A DNA stretch of 64,000 bases, from positions 1 through 64,000 of the forward strand of contig NZ_JAIFRO010000007.1 in the NCBI RefSeq assembly GCF_019659805.1, in the 5' to 3' direction. Shown here in pieces: positions 30,783 to 41,058 of the stretch. The number at the start of each line of letters is the position of its first letter. Within the stretch, counting starts at the first letter, position 1. The notes under the pieces are model-generated. The model was given only the letters and a program-made list of their open reading frames with translations. It searched no databases and was not told the origin of the DNA. Made by a program: the position numbers and the translations under genes. The stretch comes from Bartonella raoultii (GTDB lineage Bacteria; Pseudomonadota; Alphaproteobacteria; Rhizobiales; Rhizobiaceae).

Positions 30783-30813
30783 TTTCTGAGATTATCAGAA
30801 AAGGAATGAGGAA

Positions 30814-31020
30814 ATGGTGCAAAGAAAATCTCAGAATAGTAAAACTGTGACAATAGAACAGATTGGAAGCCCAATTCGGAATTCACAGATTCAGCGTGCA
30901 ACCTTAAAGGGACTTGGATTGAATAAAATACGGCGGCGGCGTGTTTTAAATGATACACTTTGTGTGCGAGGTATGATTTCTAAGGTTAGACATTTGGTTC
31001 GCATTATTGATGAAGATTAA
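30814..31020 (+). CDS. rpmD: 50S ribosomal protein L30
   Basis: 68-residue small protein ([51 protein letters not shown]). AATGAGGAA site upstream. Lies between rpsE and rplO as in other Rhizobiales. Confidence 0.96.
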   Translation: MVQRKSQNSKTVTIEQIGSPIRNSQIQRATLKGLGLNKIRRRRVLNDTLCVRGMISKVRHLVRIIDED

Positions 31021-31041
31021 AAGGTTGCAGGAGTATTTAAT

Positions 31042-31509
31042 ATGAAACTCAATGAACTGAGTGATTGTGAAGGAGCAACAAAAAGGCGGAAGCGTGTTGG
31101 GCGTGGTATTGGTTCGGGTACTGGTAAGACGGGTGGTCGTGGTGTAAAAGGACAAAAATCGCGCTCTGGTGTTTCGCTTAATGGTTTTGAAGGTGGGCAA
31201 ATGCCTATTTATCGTCGTTTGCCAAAGCGTGGATTTAAAAATTACTTTGCCAAAAGCTATAATGAAGTTTCACTAGGAAGAATTCAGTTGGCTGTTGATT
31301 CCGGAAAGTTAAATGTTGAGAAGCCTGTTGATGCTGTTGCTTTGAAAGAGGCAGGTATTATCCGCCGTGTAAAGGATGGGATTCGTCTTCTTTCTGATGG
31401 TACGTTAAAAGATAAGATTATTTTTCATGTATCTGGTGCTTCTGAAGCTGCTCGTATCAAAGTTGAAAAAGCTGGTGGTCAGGTTATTATTCCTGAAGTT
31501 GCTCGATAA
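31042..31509 (+). CDS. rplO: 50S ribosomal protein L15
   Basis: 155-residue late-assembly protein with the basic Gly-rich N-terminus ([20 protein letters not shown]) and globular C-terminal domain. 21 bases after rpmD; secY follows after 160 bases. Confidence 0.97.
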   Translation: MKLNELSDCEGATKRRKRVGRGIGSGTGKTGGRGVKGQKSRSGVSLNGFEGGQMPIYRRLPKRGFKNYFAKSYNEVSLGRIQLAVDSGKLNVEKPVDAVALKEAGIIRRVKDGIRLLSDGTLKDKIIFHVSGASEAARIKVEKAGGQVIIPEVAR

Positions 31510-31669
31510 AATTTTATGGTATGAATGATGGTTTAGAGAGGGGATGTCTCTTTTCATGATATCTTTTCTGAAGGGTTCTTTCGATTTGCATTTATTTGTG
31601 TATAACGATATAAATTAAAGAGTTATACTTCTATGATTCCAAAGAGCTTATGTACGTGGGAGACGTTTT

Positions 31670-33016
31670 ATGGCATCAGCAGCAGAGCAGTTTGCTTCCA
31701 ATATAAACTTTGGTACTTTTTCTCGTGCGACTGAATTAAAGCAGCGCATTTGGTTCACATTAGCTGCACTTCTTGTATACCGCTTTGGTACTTATATCTC
31801 CCTTCCTGGTATTAATATTGATGCTTTACGGCAAACGTTTGAACATCATGCATCCGGTGTGTTGGGGCTCTTTAATATGTTTGCTGGAGGTGCTGTTGGG
31901 CGTATGGCAATTTTTGCGCTAGGAATTATGCCTTATATATCAGCATCTATTATTGTTCAGTTATTAACTTCTATTATTCCTTCTTTAGAGTCTCTTAAAA
32001 AAGAAGGTGAGTTAGGTCGTAAGATTATTAATCAATATACCCGCTATGTAACAGTAGTATTGGCAATTTTGCAAGCTTTTGGTATTGCGGTTGCACTTGA
32101 AACAGGCATAGGAACAGGGCTTCATATTGTTATGGAACCAGGTTTAATGTTCCGTATTTCTTCTGTTATCACACTGGTTGGTGGAACGATGTTTCTTATG
32201 TGGCTTGGTGAACAAATCACGTCACGTGGAGTAGGTAATGGGGTTTCTCTTATTATTTTTACTGGAATTGTAGCAAATTTTCCTTCTACTTTTGCCCAAC
32301 TTTTGACTGCGCATAGTCAGGCTGATTTATCAACTTTTCTTCTTATAGTTATTATGTTTATTGCTGTTTCTGTTATTGGAATTATCGTTTTTGTAGAACG
32401 TGCGCAACGGCGAATTCTTATTCAGTACCCAAAACGTCAAGTTGGTAATCAGATGTTTCAAGGTGATATGTCTCACCTTCCTTTAAAGCTAAATACGGCT
32501 GGTGTTATTCCACCAATTTTTGCTTCATCTTTGTTATTGTTACCAGCAACGATTAATAATTTTTCTGACAAAATGCCACAGTGGGTTCAAGCTATTTCTT
32601 ATTCTTTAAGTCATGGACAGCCACTTTATATGCTTATCTATGCATTTTTGATGGCGTTTTTTTGTTTTTTTTATACGGCAATTGTGTTTAACCCAAGTGA
32701 TACGGCTGATCAGTTAAAAAAGCATTCTGGTTTTATTCCAGGCATACGTCCTGGTGAGCGTACAGCTGAATATATAGATTATGTTTTGACGCGTATTACT
32801 GTTGTGGGAGCAATTTATATTATATTGGTTTGTTTACTACCTGAGTTTATGATATCTACACTACAGGTTCCTTTTTATCTTGGAGGAACGTCGTTGTTGA
32901 TTGTTGTTACTGTTACACTTGATACAGTTGCTCAAATTCAGGGACATCTTGTAGCTCACCAATATGAAGGGTTGATTAAAAAATCAAAACTTCGTGGAGG
33001 TAAGAGGAAACGATGA
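31670..33016 (+). CDS. secY: Preprotein translocase subunit SecY
   Basis: 448-residue inner membrane channel of the Sec translocon. Ten membrane segments can be drawn, beginning with [20 protein letters not shown] and including the plug region [20 protein letters not shown]; the cytoplasmic loop [20 protein letters not shown] that contacts SecA and ribosome is intact. Four-base overlap with adk (GATGAG). Confidence 0.97.
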   Translation: MASAAEQFASNINFGTFSRATELKQRIWFTLAALLVYRFGTYISLPGINIDALRQTFEHHASGVLGLFNMFAGGAVGRMAIFALGIMPYISASIIVQLLTSIIPSLESLKKEGELGRKIINQYTRYVTVVLAILQAFGIAVALETGIGTGLHIVMEPGLMFRISSVITLVGGTMFLMWLGEQITSRGVGNGVSLIIFTGIVANFPSTFAQLLTAHSQADLSTFLLIVIMFIAVSVIGIIVFVERAQRRILIQYPKRQVGNQMFQGDMSHLPLKLNTAGVIPPIFASSLLLLPATINNFSDKMPQWVQAISYSLSHGQPLYMLIYAFLMAFFCFFYTAIVFNPSDTADQLKKHSGFIPGIRPGERTAEYIDYVLTRITVVGAIYIILVCLLPEFMISTLQVPFYLGGTSLLIVVTVTLDTVAQIQGHLVAHQYEGLIKKSKLRGGKRKR

Positions 33017-33591
33017 GAATTGTTCTGTTAGGGCCTCCAGGAGCTGGAAAAGGTACACAAGCTAAGATGTTGATTAAGGAATATCATATTCCTCAGTTGT
33101 CAACAGGTGATATGTTGCGTGAAGCTATTGTTAAAGAAACGGAAGTTGGTAAAGAAGCTAAAGTTATTATGAATTCTGGTGCTTTGGTGTCTGATAATAT
33201 TGTGAATCAGATTGTATCGGATAGGATTGATGAAAGTGATTGTATAAACGGTTTTATTTTGGATGGCTATCCACGCACTGTGGCTCAGGCAGAGGCTTTG
33301 CAGGAGATTTTGAAATCAAAAAATATGAATCTTGATGCTGTTATTGAGCTAAAAGTAGATGAGGATGCATTAATTGAACGCATGAAAAAGCGTGTTCAAG
33401 CTACGATAGCTGCTGGTGGTCAAGTTCGTTCAGATGATAATCCAGTTGCTTTTGCAAAGAGGTTGGTAGAATATCGTGAAAAAACGGCACCTTTATCTGA
33501 GTTTTATTCCGAGAAGGGATTGTTGAAGAAAGTAGATGGGATGATCGATATTAATGAGGTCTCACATATGATAAAAAAGATTCTTCAATGA
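33013..33591 (+). CDS. adk: Adenylate kinase
   Basis: 192-residue cytosolic enzyme interconverting ATP + AMP and 2 ADP. P-loop [19 protein letters not shown] for AMP binding, [10 protein letters not shown]. The LID region is short ([17 protein letters not shown]) with no zinc cysteines, so this is the short form rather than the 214-residue E. coli type. Translationally coupled to secY. Confidence 0.97.
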   Translation: MRIVLLGPPGAGKGTQAKMLIKEYHIPQLSTGDMLREAIVKETEVGKEAKVIMNSGALVSDNIVNQIVSDRIDESDCINGFILDGYPRTVAQAEALQEILKSKNMNLDAVIELKVDEDALIERMKKRVQATIAAGGQVRSDDNPVAFAKRLVEYREKTAPLSEFYSEKGLLKKVDGMIDINEVSHMIKKILQ

Positions 33592-33771
33592 GGTTTTTTT
33601 TGGGAAATAAATGAAAAGAGTTGACTTTTTCGATGAAATCTATCAAAAACTGCTTTGATTTATTTCAATAAAATAATGGGATTCGGAAAATTCTATGCTG
33701 AATCGCTTTTTTCTGTAAAGTATAGAAGGTACTTTATGGGTGTTTTTTTAGTATAACCAAGGAGAACAGGC

Positions 33772-34140
33772 GTGGCTCGTATTGCTGGTGTCAATATCCC
33801 AACAAATAAGCGTGTAATTATTGCACTTCAGTATATTCATGGGATTGGACCAAAATTTGCGCAAGAAATTACTAAAAGAGTTGGTATTCCTACGGGGCGA
33901 CGTGTGCATGAGCTTTCAGATGCGGAAGTATTGCAAATTCGTGAGGCGATTGATCAGGGATATCAAGTTGAGGGAGATTTGCGTCGTGAAGTTGCAATGA
34001 ATGTGAAGCGTTTGATGGATCTTGGTTGCTATAGAGGATTACGTCATCGCCGCTCTTTACCTGTTCGTGGGCAACGTACACATACAAATGCGCGTACCCG
34101 TAAAGGTCCGGCTAAGGCAATTGCTGGTAAGAAAAAATAA
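33772..34140 (+). CDS. rpsM: 30S ribosomal protein S13
   Basis: 122-residue head protein contacting P-site tRNA ([40 protein letters not shown]). GTG start at 33772 with AAGGAGAA upstream. Begins the alpha part of the block 180 bases after adk; infA and rpmJ are not between them. Confidence 0.97.
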   Translation: MARIAGVNIPTNKRVIIALQYIHGIGPKFAQEITKRVGIPTGRRVHELSDAEVLQIREAIDQGYQVEGDLRREVAMNVKRLMDLGCYRGLRHRRSLPVRGQRTHTNARTRKGPAKAIAGKKK

Positions 34141-34263
34141 TAATTTTTTAAAAGAAGAATTTTATTTTTTTTAGATATTTTGTTTCTTGCTTAAGTTTTG
34201 CAAGAAGTGAGAAGGTGGAGCTGCTGATATTACGGCAGTGAGGAGATCGTTGAAAGGAAAGTT

Positions 34264-34653
34264 ATGGCAAAAGAAGCCACGCGTGTTCGTCGTCGCGAGC
34301 GAAAAAATATTTCATCAGGTGTTGTGCATATCAATTCAACATTTAATAATACAATGATTACCATTACGGATGCTCAGGGAAATACAATTGCATGGTCTTC
34401 CGCTGGTGCTCAAGGTTTTAAGGGATCTAGAAAGTCTACACCTTTTGCAGCGCAGGTGGCTGCTGAGGATTGTGCTAAAAAAGCGCAAGAACATGGTATG
34501 CGTTCTTTGGAAGTTGAGGTTTGTGGTCCTGGATCAGGTCGTGAGTCCGCTTTACGTGCGTTGCAATCTGTTGGTTTTGTTATTACTTCTATTCGTGATG
34601 TAACACCGATTCCTCATAACGGATGTCGTCCACGTAAAAGACGGCGTGTTTAA
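34264..34653 (+). CDS. rpsK: 30S ribosomal protein S11
   Basis: 129-residue platform protein ([35 protein letters not shown] at the end). AAAGGAAAG site before the ATG; 123 bases after rpsM. Confidence 0.97.
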   Translation: MAKEATRVRRRERKNISSGVVHINSTFNNTMITITDAQGNTIAWSSAGAQGFKGSRKSTPFAAQVAAEDCAKKAQEHGMRSLEVEVCGPGSGRESALRALQSVGFVITSIRDVTPIPHNGCRPRKRRRV

Positions 34654-34748
34654 TTCGGGTATTGTTTTTTGTTGTTAGAGCCTTCTCTAATGTTCACACT
34701 GACCGTTACGATTGAATGGTGACGGAGCGAAAGAACGGGAATAAAAAT

Positions 34749-35762
34749 ATGATCCAGAAAAACTGGCAGGAACTGATTAAACCCAATAAGGTTGAATTTT
34801 ATACGCATGATAATCCAAATGTTTCAAGTGTGGTTGCAGAGCCTCTTGAGCGTGGTTTTGGTTTAACATTAGGAAATGCACTTCGTCGTGTTTTGTTGTC
34901 ATCGCTTCGTGGTGCTGCGATTACTGCTGTGCAGATTGATGGTGTTTTACATGAATTTTCATCAATTCCAGGTGTTCGTGAGGATGTTACAGATATTATC
35001 CTTAATATAAAAGAAATTGCACTTCGTATGCAGGAAGAGGGGCCTAAACGTGTCGTTGTTTGTAAAGAGGGTCCTGGTGTTGTGAAAGCAGGGGATATCA
35101 GTACTGTTGGAGATATGGAAATTCTGAATCCAGAACATGTTATTTGTACACTTGATGAAGGTGCTGAGATTCGTATGGAGTTTATTATCAATTCAGGAAA
35201 AGGATATGTTCCATCTGATCGCAATTGTGTGGATGATGCGCGTATAGGCCTTATTCCTGTTGATAGTCTGTATTCACCAATTCGTAAAGTTTCTTATAAA
35301 GTAGAGAACACGCGTGAAGGTCAAGTTTTGGATTATGATAAATTAACACTTACAATTGAAACAAATGGTGCTGTTACTGGGGAAGATGCTGTTGCTTTTG
35401 CGGCACGTATTTTACAGGATCAATTGTCATTGTTTGTTAATTTTGATGAGCCGGAAAAGGAAGTTGTTGAAGAAGCTGATTCGGAACTTGCTTTTAATCC
35501 TGCACTTCTGAAAAAAGTAGATGAGTTAGAATTATCTGTTCGTTCGGCGAATTGTCTTAAAAATGATAATATCGTCTATATTGGTGATCTTATTCAAAAG
35601 ACGGAATCTGATATGCTTAGGACACCAAATTTTGGTCGGAAATCTTTAAATGAGATTAAAGAAGTTTTAGCATGTATGGGGTTGCACCTTGGTATGGAAA
35701 TTCCTGCATGGCCACCTGAAAACATTGATGATCTTGCAAAACGCTATGAAGATCAGTATTAA
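34749..35762 (+). CDS. rpoA: RNA polymerase subunit alpha
   Basis: 337-residue subunit that nucleates RNA polymerase assembly and contacts activators. The ATG at 34749 ([17 protein letters not shown]) follows GGGA (34737-34740); the longer frame from 34716 is not used. N-terminal dimerisation domain ([20 protein letters not shown]) and C-terminal domain ([20 protein letters not shown]) are intact. rpsD, which precedes rpoA in E. coli, is absent here, as usual in Rhizobiales. Confidence 0.97.
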   Translation: MIQKNWQELIKPNKVEFYTHDNPNVSSVVAEPLERGFGLTLGNALRRVLLSSLRGAAITAVQIDGVLHEFSSIPGVREDVTDIILNIKEIALRMQEEGPKRVVVCKEGPGVVKAGDISTVGDMEILNPEHVICTLDEGAEIRMEFIINSGKGYVPSDRNCVDDARIGLIPVDSLYSPIRKVSYKVENTREGQVLDYDKLTLTIETNGAVTGEDAVAFAARILQDQLSLFVNFDEPEKEVVEEADSELAFNPALLKKVDELELSVRSANCLKNDNIVYIGDLIQKTESDMLRTPNFGRKSLNEIKEVLACMGLHLGMEIPAWPPENIDDLAKRYEDQY

Positions 35763-35786
35763 TATTATAATTTAAGGAGAAGGCTT

Positions 35787-36215
35787 ATGCGCCATAATAA
35801 GTCAGGCCGCAAGTTGAATCGGACTGCTAGCCACCGTAAAGCGATGTTTGCAAATATGGCGATTTCGCTAATTGAACATGAGCAGATTGTGACAACCCTT
35901 CCAAAGGCTAAAGAGATTCGTCCTATTGTTGAAAAATTAGTCACTCTTGGTAAACGTGGTGGTTTACATGCACGTCGACAAGCAATTGCAGCTCTTCGTG
36001 ATACTGGAAAAGTTGCAAAATTATTTGATACACTTGCACCGCGTTATGCAGAACGTAAGGGTGGATATTTACGTATTATGAAAGCAGGATTTCGTTCAGG
36101 TGATAATGCTCCAATGGCTGTTATAGAGTTTGTGGATCGTGATGTTGATGCAAAAGGTGCTATAGATCGCGTGCGAATGGAAAGTTCTAGTAATGAAAAA
36201 GAAGTTTCTTCATAA
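35787..36215 (+). CDS. rplQ: 50S ribosomal protein L17
   Basis: 142-residue protein near the tunnel exit ([40 protein letters not shown]) with a short polar C-terminal extension. TTAAGGAGAAGG precedes the ATG. Last gene of the ribosomal block. Confidence 0.97.
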   Translation: MRHNKSGRKLNRTASHRKAMFANMAISLIEHEQIVTTLPKAKEIRPIVEKLVTLGKRGGLHARRQAIAALRDTGKVAKLFDTLAPRYAERKGGYLRIMKAGFRSGDNAPMAVIEFVDRDVDAKGAIDRVRMESSSNEKEVSS

Positions 36216-36240
36216 GTTTGTCGTTTTGTTGAATTTTAAA

Positions 36241-36269
36241 AAGCCGTCTTTCTTAGACGGTTTTTTTTT
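36241..36269 (+). terminator. Rho-independent terminator of the ribosomal protein block
   Basis: CCGTCT (36244-36249) pairs with AGACGG (36255-36260) over a 5-base loop, flanked by A-rich sequence on the left, and nine T residues follow (36261-36269). It is the strongest terminator in the window, 25 bases after rplQ. The remaining spacer to 36482 is AT-rich with no gene. Confidence 0.92.
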
Positions 36270-36482
36270 GCCTGTTGTAAAATGAGTTTTGTTTGATATG
36301 TAAGCATAAGAAGAGGTTGCAATATATTGAATTATTTTATTTTTATAACATTTATTATTTAGAGAGGTTGTTTTTATTTTTAATTATAAATATTAATGGA
36401 TATCTTTTGATATTACATTGAGGAATGTATTGTTTATCTTATGAATGTTTAAGGAATATTTTGATTTTATAAGGAGTGAGTC

Positions 36483-37877
36483 ATGAGATATTTTTTTGTG
36501 GTATGGCTTTTGGGGGCAATTATGACACCTATGTCATTTTGTTGCGCATACGCTCAAATTCCGCAAACACAAAAAGAAATTACTCTTTCATTTGCTCCTT
36601 TAGTTAAGAAGACTATTCCGTCTGTCGTCAATATTTATGCAGCTCGGCAAATTAAGGCTCGTTCGCCTTTTGAAGGTGATCCTTTTTTTGAGCAATTTTT
36701 TAGTCGTTTTCAAGATAATTTTCCAGTACGTAAGCAATCTTCATTGGGATCTGGGGTGATTGTTGATACACGGGGGTTGGTTGTTACGAATTATCATGTC
36801 ATTAAAGATGCAAATGAAATTAAAGTGGCTCTTTCTGATGGTAGGGAGTTTGAGAGTAGGGTTAGGCTAAAAGATGAAGCAACAGATATTGCTGTGCTTG
36901 AAATTGATGCAGAGGGTGCTCAATTTCCTGTTCTTCCGTTAGGAGATTCTGATGCTGTTGAAGTTGGTGATCTTGTTTTAGCAATTGGTAATCCTTTTGG
37001 TGTTGGACAGACGGTTACAAGTGGTATTGTTTCAGCACAAGCACGTACGCGTGTTGGTATTTCTGATTTTGATTTTTTTATTCAAACGGACGCTGCTATT
37101 AATCCAGGGAATTCTGGTGGAGCTTTAATTGATATGAAAGGACATTTAATCGGAATTAATACGGCTATTTATTCGCGCTCAGGTGGTTCTATAGGGATTG
37201 GTTTTGCTATTCCGGCAAATCTTGTAAAGGTTATGCTTGATACTGTTAAACGTGGCGGAAAATATTTTGTACCTCCTTATATTGGTGCATCTTTTCAAAA
37301 TGTTACGTCTGATATTGCGAATGGTTTAGGGCTAGAACGTCCTTATGGTGCTCTTATCATTGAAGTTATCAAAGATAGTCCTGCGTCAAAAGCGGGTTTA
37401 AAAATAGGCGATATTATTTTGAGTGCGCAAGGGATACGTGTTGATAATCCAGATAGTCTTGGGTATCGTTTGATGACTACTGGTATTGGGCATAGTGTCG
37501 CTTTAGAATATTTACGAAATGGAAAGACTTTTAAAACAGAAATCACTGTTTTATCAATACCAGAATCTGCATTTGCAAAGTCTGAAAAAATTGTTGGTGA
37601 TAGCCCTCTTTCTGGTGCAGAAGTGTTAGATTTAACACCGCAAAACAGTCGACGTTTTCATCTGCCTATATCAGCAAGAGGTGTCGTGATTACGCACCTT
37701 GATGAAATGAGCAATGCTGCTGGGATTTTTCGCCCTGGAGATGTTTTGCGCATTGTTAATGGCCATAAAATTCAGACAGTAAGTCAGTTGAAAAAGATTC
37801 TTATACAAGGTCATCAAAATATGTGGCAATTAGAATATGAACGTGATGGTATGTATATTCGCCAGTTTATTCGTTGA
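36483..37877 (+). CDS. Do/HtrA-family periplasmic serine protease
   Basis: 464-residue protease/chaperone of the Deg (DegP/DegQ) family that degrades misfolded envelope proteins. N-terminal signal peptide ends near AYA-QIP. The catalytic triad is visible: His105 in VTNYHVIKD, Asp135 in EATDIAVLE and Ser211 in NPGNSGGALID. Two PDZ domains follow, the first near residues 255-350 (GASFQNVTSDIANGLGLERP, KAGLKIGDIIL), the second near 380-460. TAAGGAGTGAGTC gives a good ribosome binding site. rarA follows with almost no gap. Other Deg paralogues are usual in Rhizobiales, so I do not assign degP or degQ. Confidence 0.93.
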   Translation: MRYFFVVWLLGAIMTPMSFCCAYAQIPQTQKEITLSFAPLVKKTIPSVVNIYAARQIKARSPFEGDPFFEQFFSRFQDNFPVRKQSSLGSGVIVDTRGLVVTNYHVIKDANEIKVALSDGREFESRVRLKDEATDIAVLEIDAEGAQFPVLPLGDSDAVEVGDLVLAIGNPFGVGQTVTSGIVSAQARTRVGISDFDFFIQTDAAINPGNSGGALIDMKGHLIGINTAIYSRSGGSIGIGFAIPANLVKVMLDTVKRGGKYFVPPYIGASFQNVTSDIANGLGLERPYGALIIEVIKDSPASKAGLKIGDIILSAQGIRVDNPDSLGYRLMTTGIGHSVALEYLRNGKTFKTEITVLSIPESAFAKSEKIVGDSPLSGAEVLDLTPQNSRRFHLPISARGVVITHLDEMSNAAGIFRPGDVLRIVNGHKIQTVSQLKKILIQGHQNMWQLEYERDGMYIRQFIR

Positions 37878-37885
37878 GGTTTTTT

Positions 37886-39205
37886 TTGAATAAGGATTTT
37901 TTTGCTTCATCTTTTGATTTTAAAGTTCATAAAAATCAGCCGCTTGCAGAAAGAATGCGTCCTCGTTCTCTTCATGATGTTGTAGGACAAAATCATTTGG
38001 TTGGAGAAGATGGTTTGCTTTCGCATATGATGGCTGCTGGTTCACTTGGTTCTATGATTTTTTGGGGACCCCCAGGAACAGGAAAAACAACAATCGCCCG
38101 TTTATTAGCACTTGAAAAAAAGTTCGCTTTTGAGCAAGTTTCCGCTATTTTTACTGGTGTTGCTGAACTTAAGAAAATTTTTGAAGTTGCTCAGGCACGC
38201 TTTATCTCAGGGTATCAAACACTTTTATTTGTTGATGAGATACATCGATTTAATCGTGCACAGCAGGATAGTTTTCTTCCCATGATAGAAGATGGTACTA
38301 TAATTCTTATAGGGGCTACAACGGAGAATCCTTCCTTTGAACTTAATGCTGCTCTTCTTTCTAGGGCACGTGTTATGACATTTCTTCCGCATGATAATAA
38401 AACTTTGGATATGCTGTTAAAGCGGGCAGAAAAAGTGGAAGGCAAATCTCTTCCTTTAGATGAAGATGCAAGAGATGTTCTGATAGAGATGTCTGATGGT
38501 GATGCGCGGGTTGCATTAACATTGGCAGAGGAAGTTTGGTGTATGGCACGAGAAGGGGAGATCTTCAATACAATCGCTTTGCAAAAAAAGATTCAACGTC
38601 GCGTCCCCATTTATGATAAAGGACGGGATAGTCATTATAATCTTATTTCAGCGTTGCATAAATCCGTTCGTGGGTCTGATCCTGATGCAGCCCTTTATTA
38701 TTTAGCGCGTATGTTGGATGCAGGAGAAGATCCTCTCTATATTGGCAGAAGATTGGTTCGTATTGCCGTTGAAGATATTGGTTTGGCGGATCCGCAAGCT
38801 CTTGCCATTTGTAATGCAGCAAAAGATGCGTATGATTATTTAGGATCACCTGAAGGGGAGTTGGCTTTGGCGCAAGCATGTCTTTATGTTGCAACTGCAC
38901 CAAAATCAAATGCGACATATCTTGCCTATAAAGCTGCTATGCATTCTGCTCGTAAAAATGGTTCTTTGCTTCCTCCCAAGCATATTCTCAATGCACCTAC
39001 AAAATTTATGAAGGAAGAAGGGTATGGGCATGGTTATCGCTATGACCATGATGAACCAGAGGCTTTTTCAGGGCAGGAATATTTTCCTGAAAAACTTGGA
39101 CGTCAAGTCTATTATCAGCCAGTTGAACGTGGATTTGAGCGTGAAATTGCAAAGCGCCTTAAATGGTGGAAGCAATTACGAGAGAAAAGAATTCTTAAAA
39201 AATAA
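37886..39205 (+). CDS. rarA: Replication-associated recombination protein A (AAA+ ATPase)
   Basis: About 439-residue RarA/MgsA ATPase acting at stalled replication forks. Motifs: RMRPRSLHDVVGQNHLVG, Walker A GPPGTGKTT, Walker B LLFVDEIHRFN, sensor 1 IGATTENPSFELN, and the C-terminal tetramerisation part (FMKEEGYGHGYRYDHDEPEA). TTG start at 37886 is chosen because GAGG (37876-37879) lies six bases upstream; a TTG at 37874 overlapping the protease stop is in frame too. Probably co-transcribed with the protease gene. Confidence 0.92.
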   Translation: MNKDFFASSFDFKVHKNQPLAERMRPRSLHDVVGQNHLVGEDGLLSHMMAAGSLGSMIFWGPPGTGKTTIARLLALEKKFAFEQVSAIFTGVAELKKIFEVAQARFISGYQTLLFVDEIHRFNRAQQDSFLPMIEDGTIILIGATTENPSFELNAALLSRARVMTFLPHDNKTLDMLLKRAEKVEGKSLPLDEDARDVLIEMSDGDARVALTLAEEVWCMAREGEIFNTIALQKKIQRRVPIYDKGRDSHYNLISALHKSVRGSDPDAALYYLARMLDAGEDPLYIGRRLVRIAVEDIGLADPQALAICNAAKDAYDYLGSPEGELALAQACLYVATAPKSNATYLAYKAAMHSARKNGSLLPPKHILNAPTKFMKEEGYGHGYRYDHDEPEAFSGQEYFPEKLGRQVYYQPVERGFEREIAKRLKWWKQLREKRILKK

Positions 39206-39807
39206 AAGTCTCATTGAGAAAAATGTTTATTGTTCTTGAATGGGTGTTATATCAATTGTATAATTATAAATTTATTTATGTTTTCAATTATATCTCATTA
39301 TTTTGTAATCTCAAAAATTTTTATATAATTTAAAGTTTATATCTGTCTAAAGAACAAATTTAAAAAATATTTATCAGCGATTATCTATAAGTTGCTTTGT
39401 GTTTATGTGTTGGCTGTGTGCGTTATTATGTTACGTGGTTGATGATAAATTTTTTGCTTATCATTATTGAGGAAAATTCTATTACGAGATATCTTCTTTT
39501 AAGAACTTACAAAGGGATATTTGAGAACTGTGTATAAAGCATTGTATTGAAATTTAAATTGTTTCTTTTCTATAAGAGAGGTATAAATATGTTGATTTTT
39601 TTCCTTAGTAAAATTTGGGGTTGAAGTGTATTTTGTTATTAAAAAATGAGAAATACCCAGTTTTTTCAGAAGACTGTGTGCTGTAGGCGCAATATGGGGA
39701 GAAGAATAAAAATAGTCTGTGAAAATCTCAACGCAAGACTTTAGTTTATTCAAAATAACAGTGTAGATTAGGTATTGGATTATTGTAAATTGGTCAAGGA
39801 TATAATC
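39206..39807. other. Long AT-rich spacer before recA
   Basis: About 600 bases between rarA and recA with no gene I can support. A 7-bp inverted repeat (ATGATAA 39442-39448, TTATCAT 39458-39464) is present. The alphaproteobacterial LexA box pattern GTTC-N7-GTTC, or its complement, was looked for and is not present. A minus-strand open frame overlapping the recA start looks like chance. Confidence 0.4.
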
Positions 39808-40851
39808 GTGGATAAAACAAAAGCTCTCGATGCTGCTCTCTCTCAAATTGAACGTTCTTTTGGTAAAGGCTCAATTATGCGTCTTGGGCAAAAAGAGCAG
39901 GTTGTTGAAATTGAAACAGTCCCAACAGGTTCATTATCTTTAGATATCGCTTTGGGTATCGGTGGATTACCGAAGGGGCGTATTGTTGAGATTTATGGAC
40001 CAGAAAGCTCTGGAAAAACTACATTGGCTCTTCATGCGATTGCTGAGGCACAGAAAAGCGGTGGAGTTTGCGCTTTTATTGATGCAGAGCATGCTCTTGA
40101 TCCTATTTATGCACGCAAGCTTGGTGTTGATTTAGAAAATTTGTTTATTTCTCAGCCAGATACGGGTGAACAGGCGTTGGAAATTACGGAAACGTTGGTA
40201 CGTTCTGGTGCTGTTGATGTGCTTGTTGTTGATTCTGTGGCTGCTTTAACGCCACGTGCAGAAATTGATGGAGAAATGGGTGATGCTTTACCTGGCTTAC
40301 AAGCTCGGTTAATGAGTAAAGCTTTGCGGAAACTAACCGCATCAATTTTTCGCTCTAATTGTATGGTGATCTTTATTAACCAAATTCGCATGAAAATTGG
40401 CGTGATGTTTGGTTCTCCTGAAACAACAACAGGTGGGAATGCTTTAAAATTTTATGCTTCTGTTCGTTTGGATATTCGCCGTATTGGCTCTATTAAAGAT
40501 AAGGATATGGTCGTTGGGAATCAGACACGTGTTAAAGTGGTAAAAAATAAATTAGCACCTCCATTCAAACAAGTTGAATTTGATATTATTTATGGTGAAG
40601 GTATTTCCAAATTAGGTGAATTGATTGATTTGGGAGTCAAACTTGGCATTGTGGAAAAATCTGGCTCATGGTTTTCTTATAATTCTCAACGTTTAGGGCA
40701 AGGACGAGAAAATGCGAAACAATTTTTACGTGAGCATATAGAAATTGCTACAGAAATCGAAACAGCTTTGCGTCAAAATGCTGGTTTGATTGCTATTGAG
40801 TTCTTAGAAAATGCAGGATCAGATACAACAGAAAGCGATGAAGTCATTTGA
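39808..40851 (+). CDS. recA: Recombinase RecA
   Basis: 347-residue ATP-dependent strand-exchange protein and SOS co-protease. Walker [41 protein letters not shown]1/L2 region [23 protein letters not shown] start at 39808 with AAGGA upstream; the longer frame from 39775 adds residues not found at RecA N-termini. Acidic C-terminal tail (SDTTESDE) is shorter than in E. coli. alaS follows. Confidence 0.96.
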   Translation: MDKTKALDAALSQIERSFGKGSIMRLGQKEQVVEIETVPTGSLSLDIALGIGGLPKGRIVEIYGPESSGKTTLALHAIAEAQKSGGVCAFIDAEHALDPIYARKLGVDLENLFISQPDTGEQALEITETLVRSGAVDVLVVDSVAALTPRAEIDGEMGDALPGLQARLMSKALRKLTASIFRSNCMVIFINQIRMKIGVMFGSPETTTGGNALKFYASVRLDIRRIGSIKDKDMVVGNQTRVKVVKNKLAPPFKQVEFDIIYGEGISKLGELIDLGVKLGIVEKSGSWFSYNSQRLGQGRENAKQFLREHIEIATEIETALRQNAGLIAIEFLENAGSDTTESDEVI

Positions 40852-41058
40852 TAAGATATTTTTAAAAGGTAATTTCTTTCCTTCACATTTTTCTGTTTTT
40901 ATTTCTTAGAATTTTAAAATGTAAAATTGCTTATTTTTAAATTTTTTTGAGCAAATATTCTACTCTTTGATTAAATTAACTCCAAGCTTGGCAAAGAGGA
41001 TATTTAGTAAAGATGGATTTTGCTTTCATTTTTTTCTGTTATATTTTCAGGTGTTGAT

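Noticed and set aside
34799-35224. 141-codon frame antisense to rpoA, and similar antisense frames over popZ (8420-8746), tuf and gyrA
   Set aside because: They are shadows of the strongly supported genes on the other strand and reflect their codon pattern.
39499-39846. Minus-strand 115-codon open frame overlapping the recA start
   Set aside because: It runs antisense into recA, has no ribosome binding site I can see and an unremarkable Lys/Tyr/Ile-rich composition expected of AT-rich DNA.
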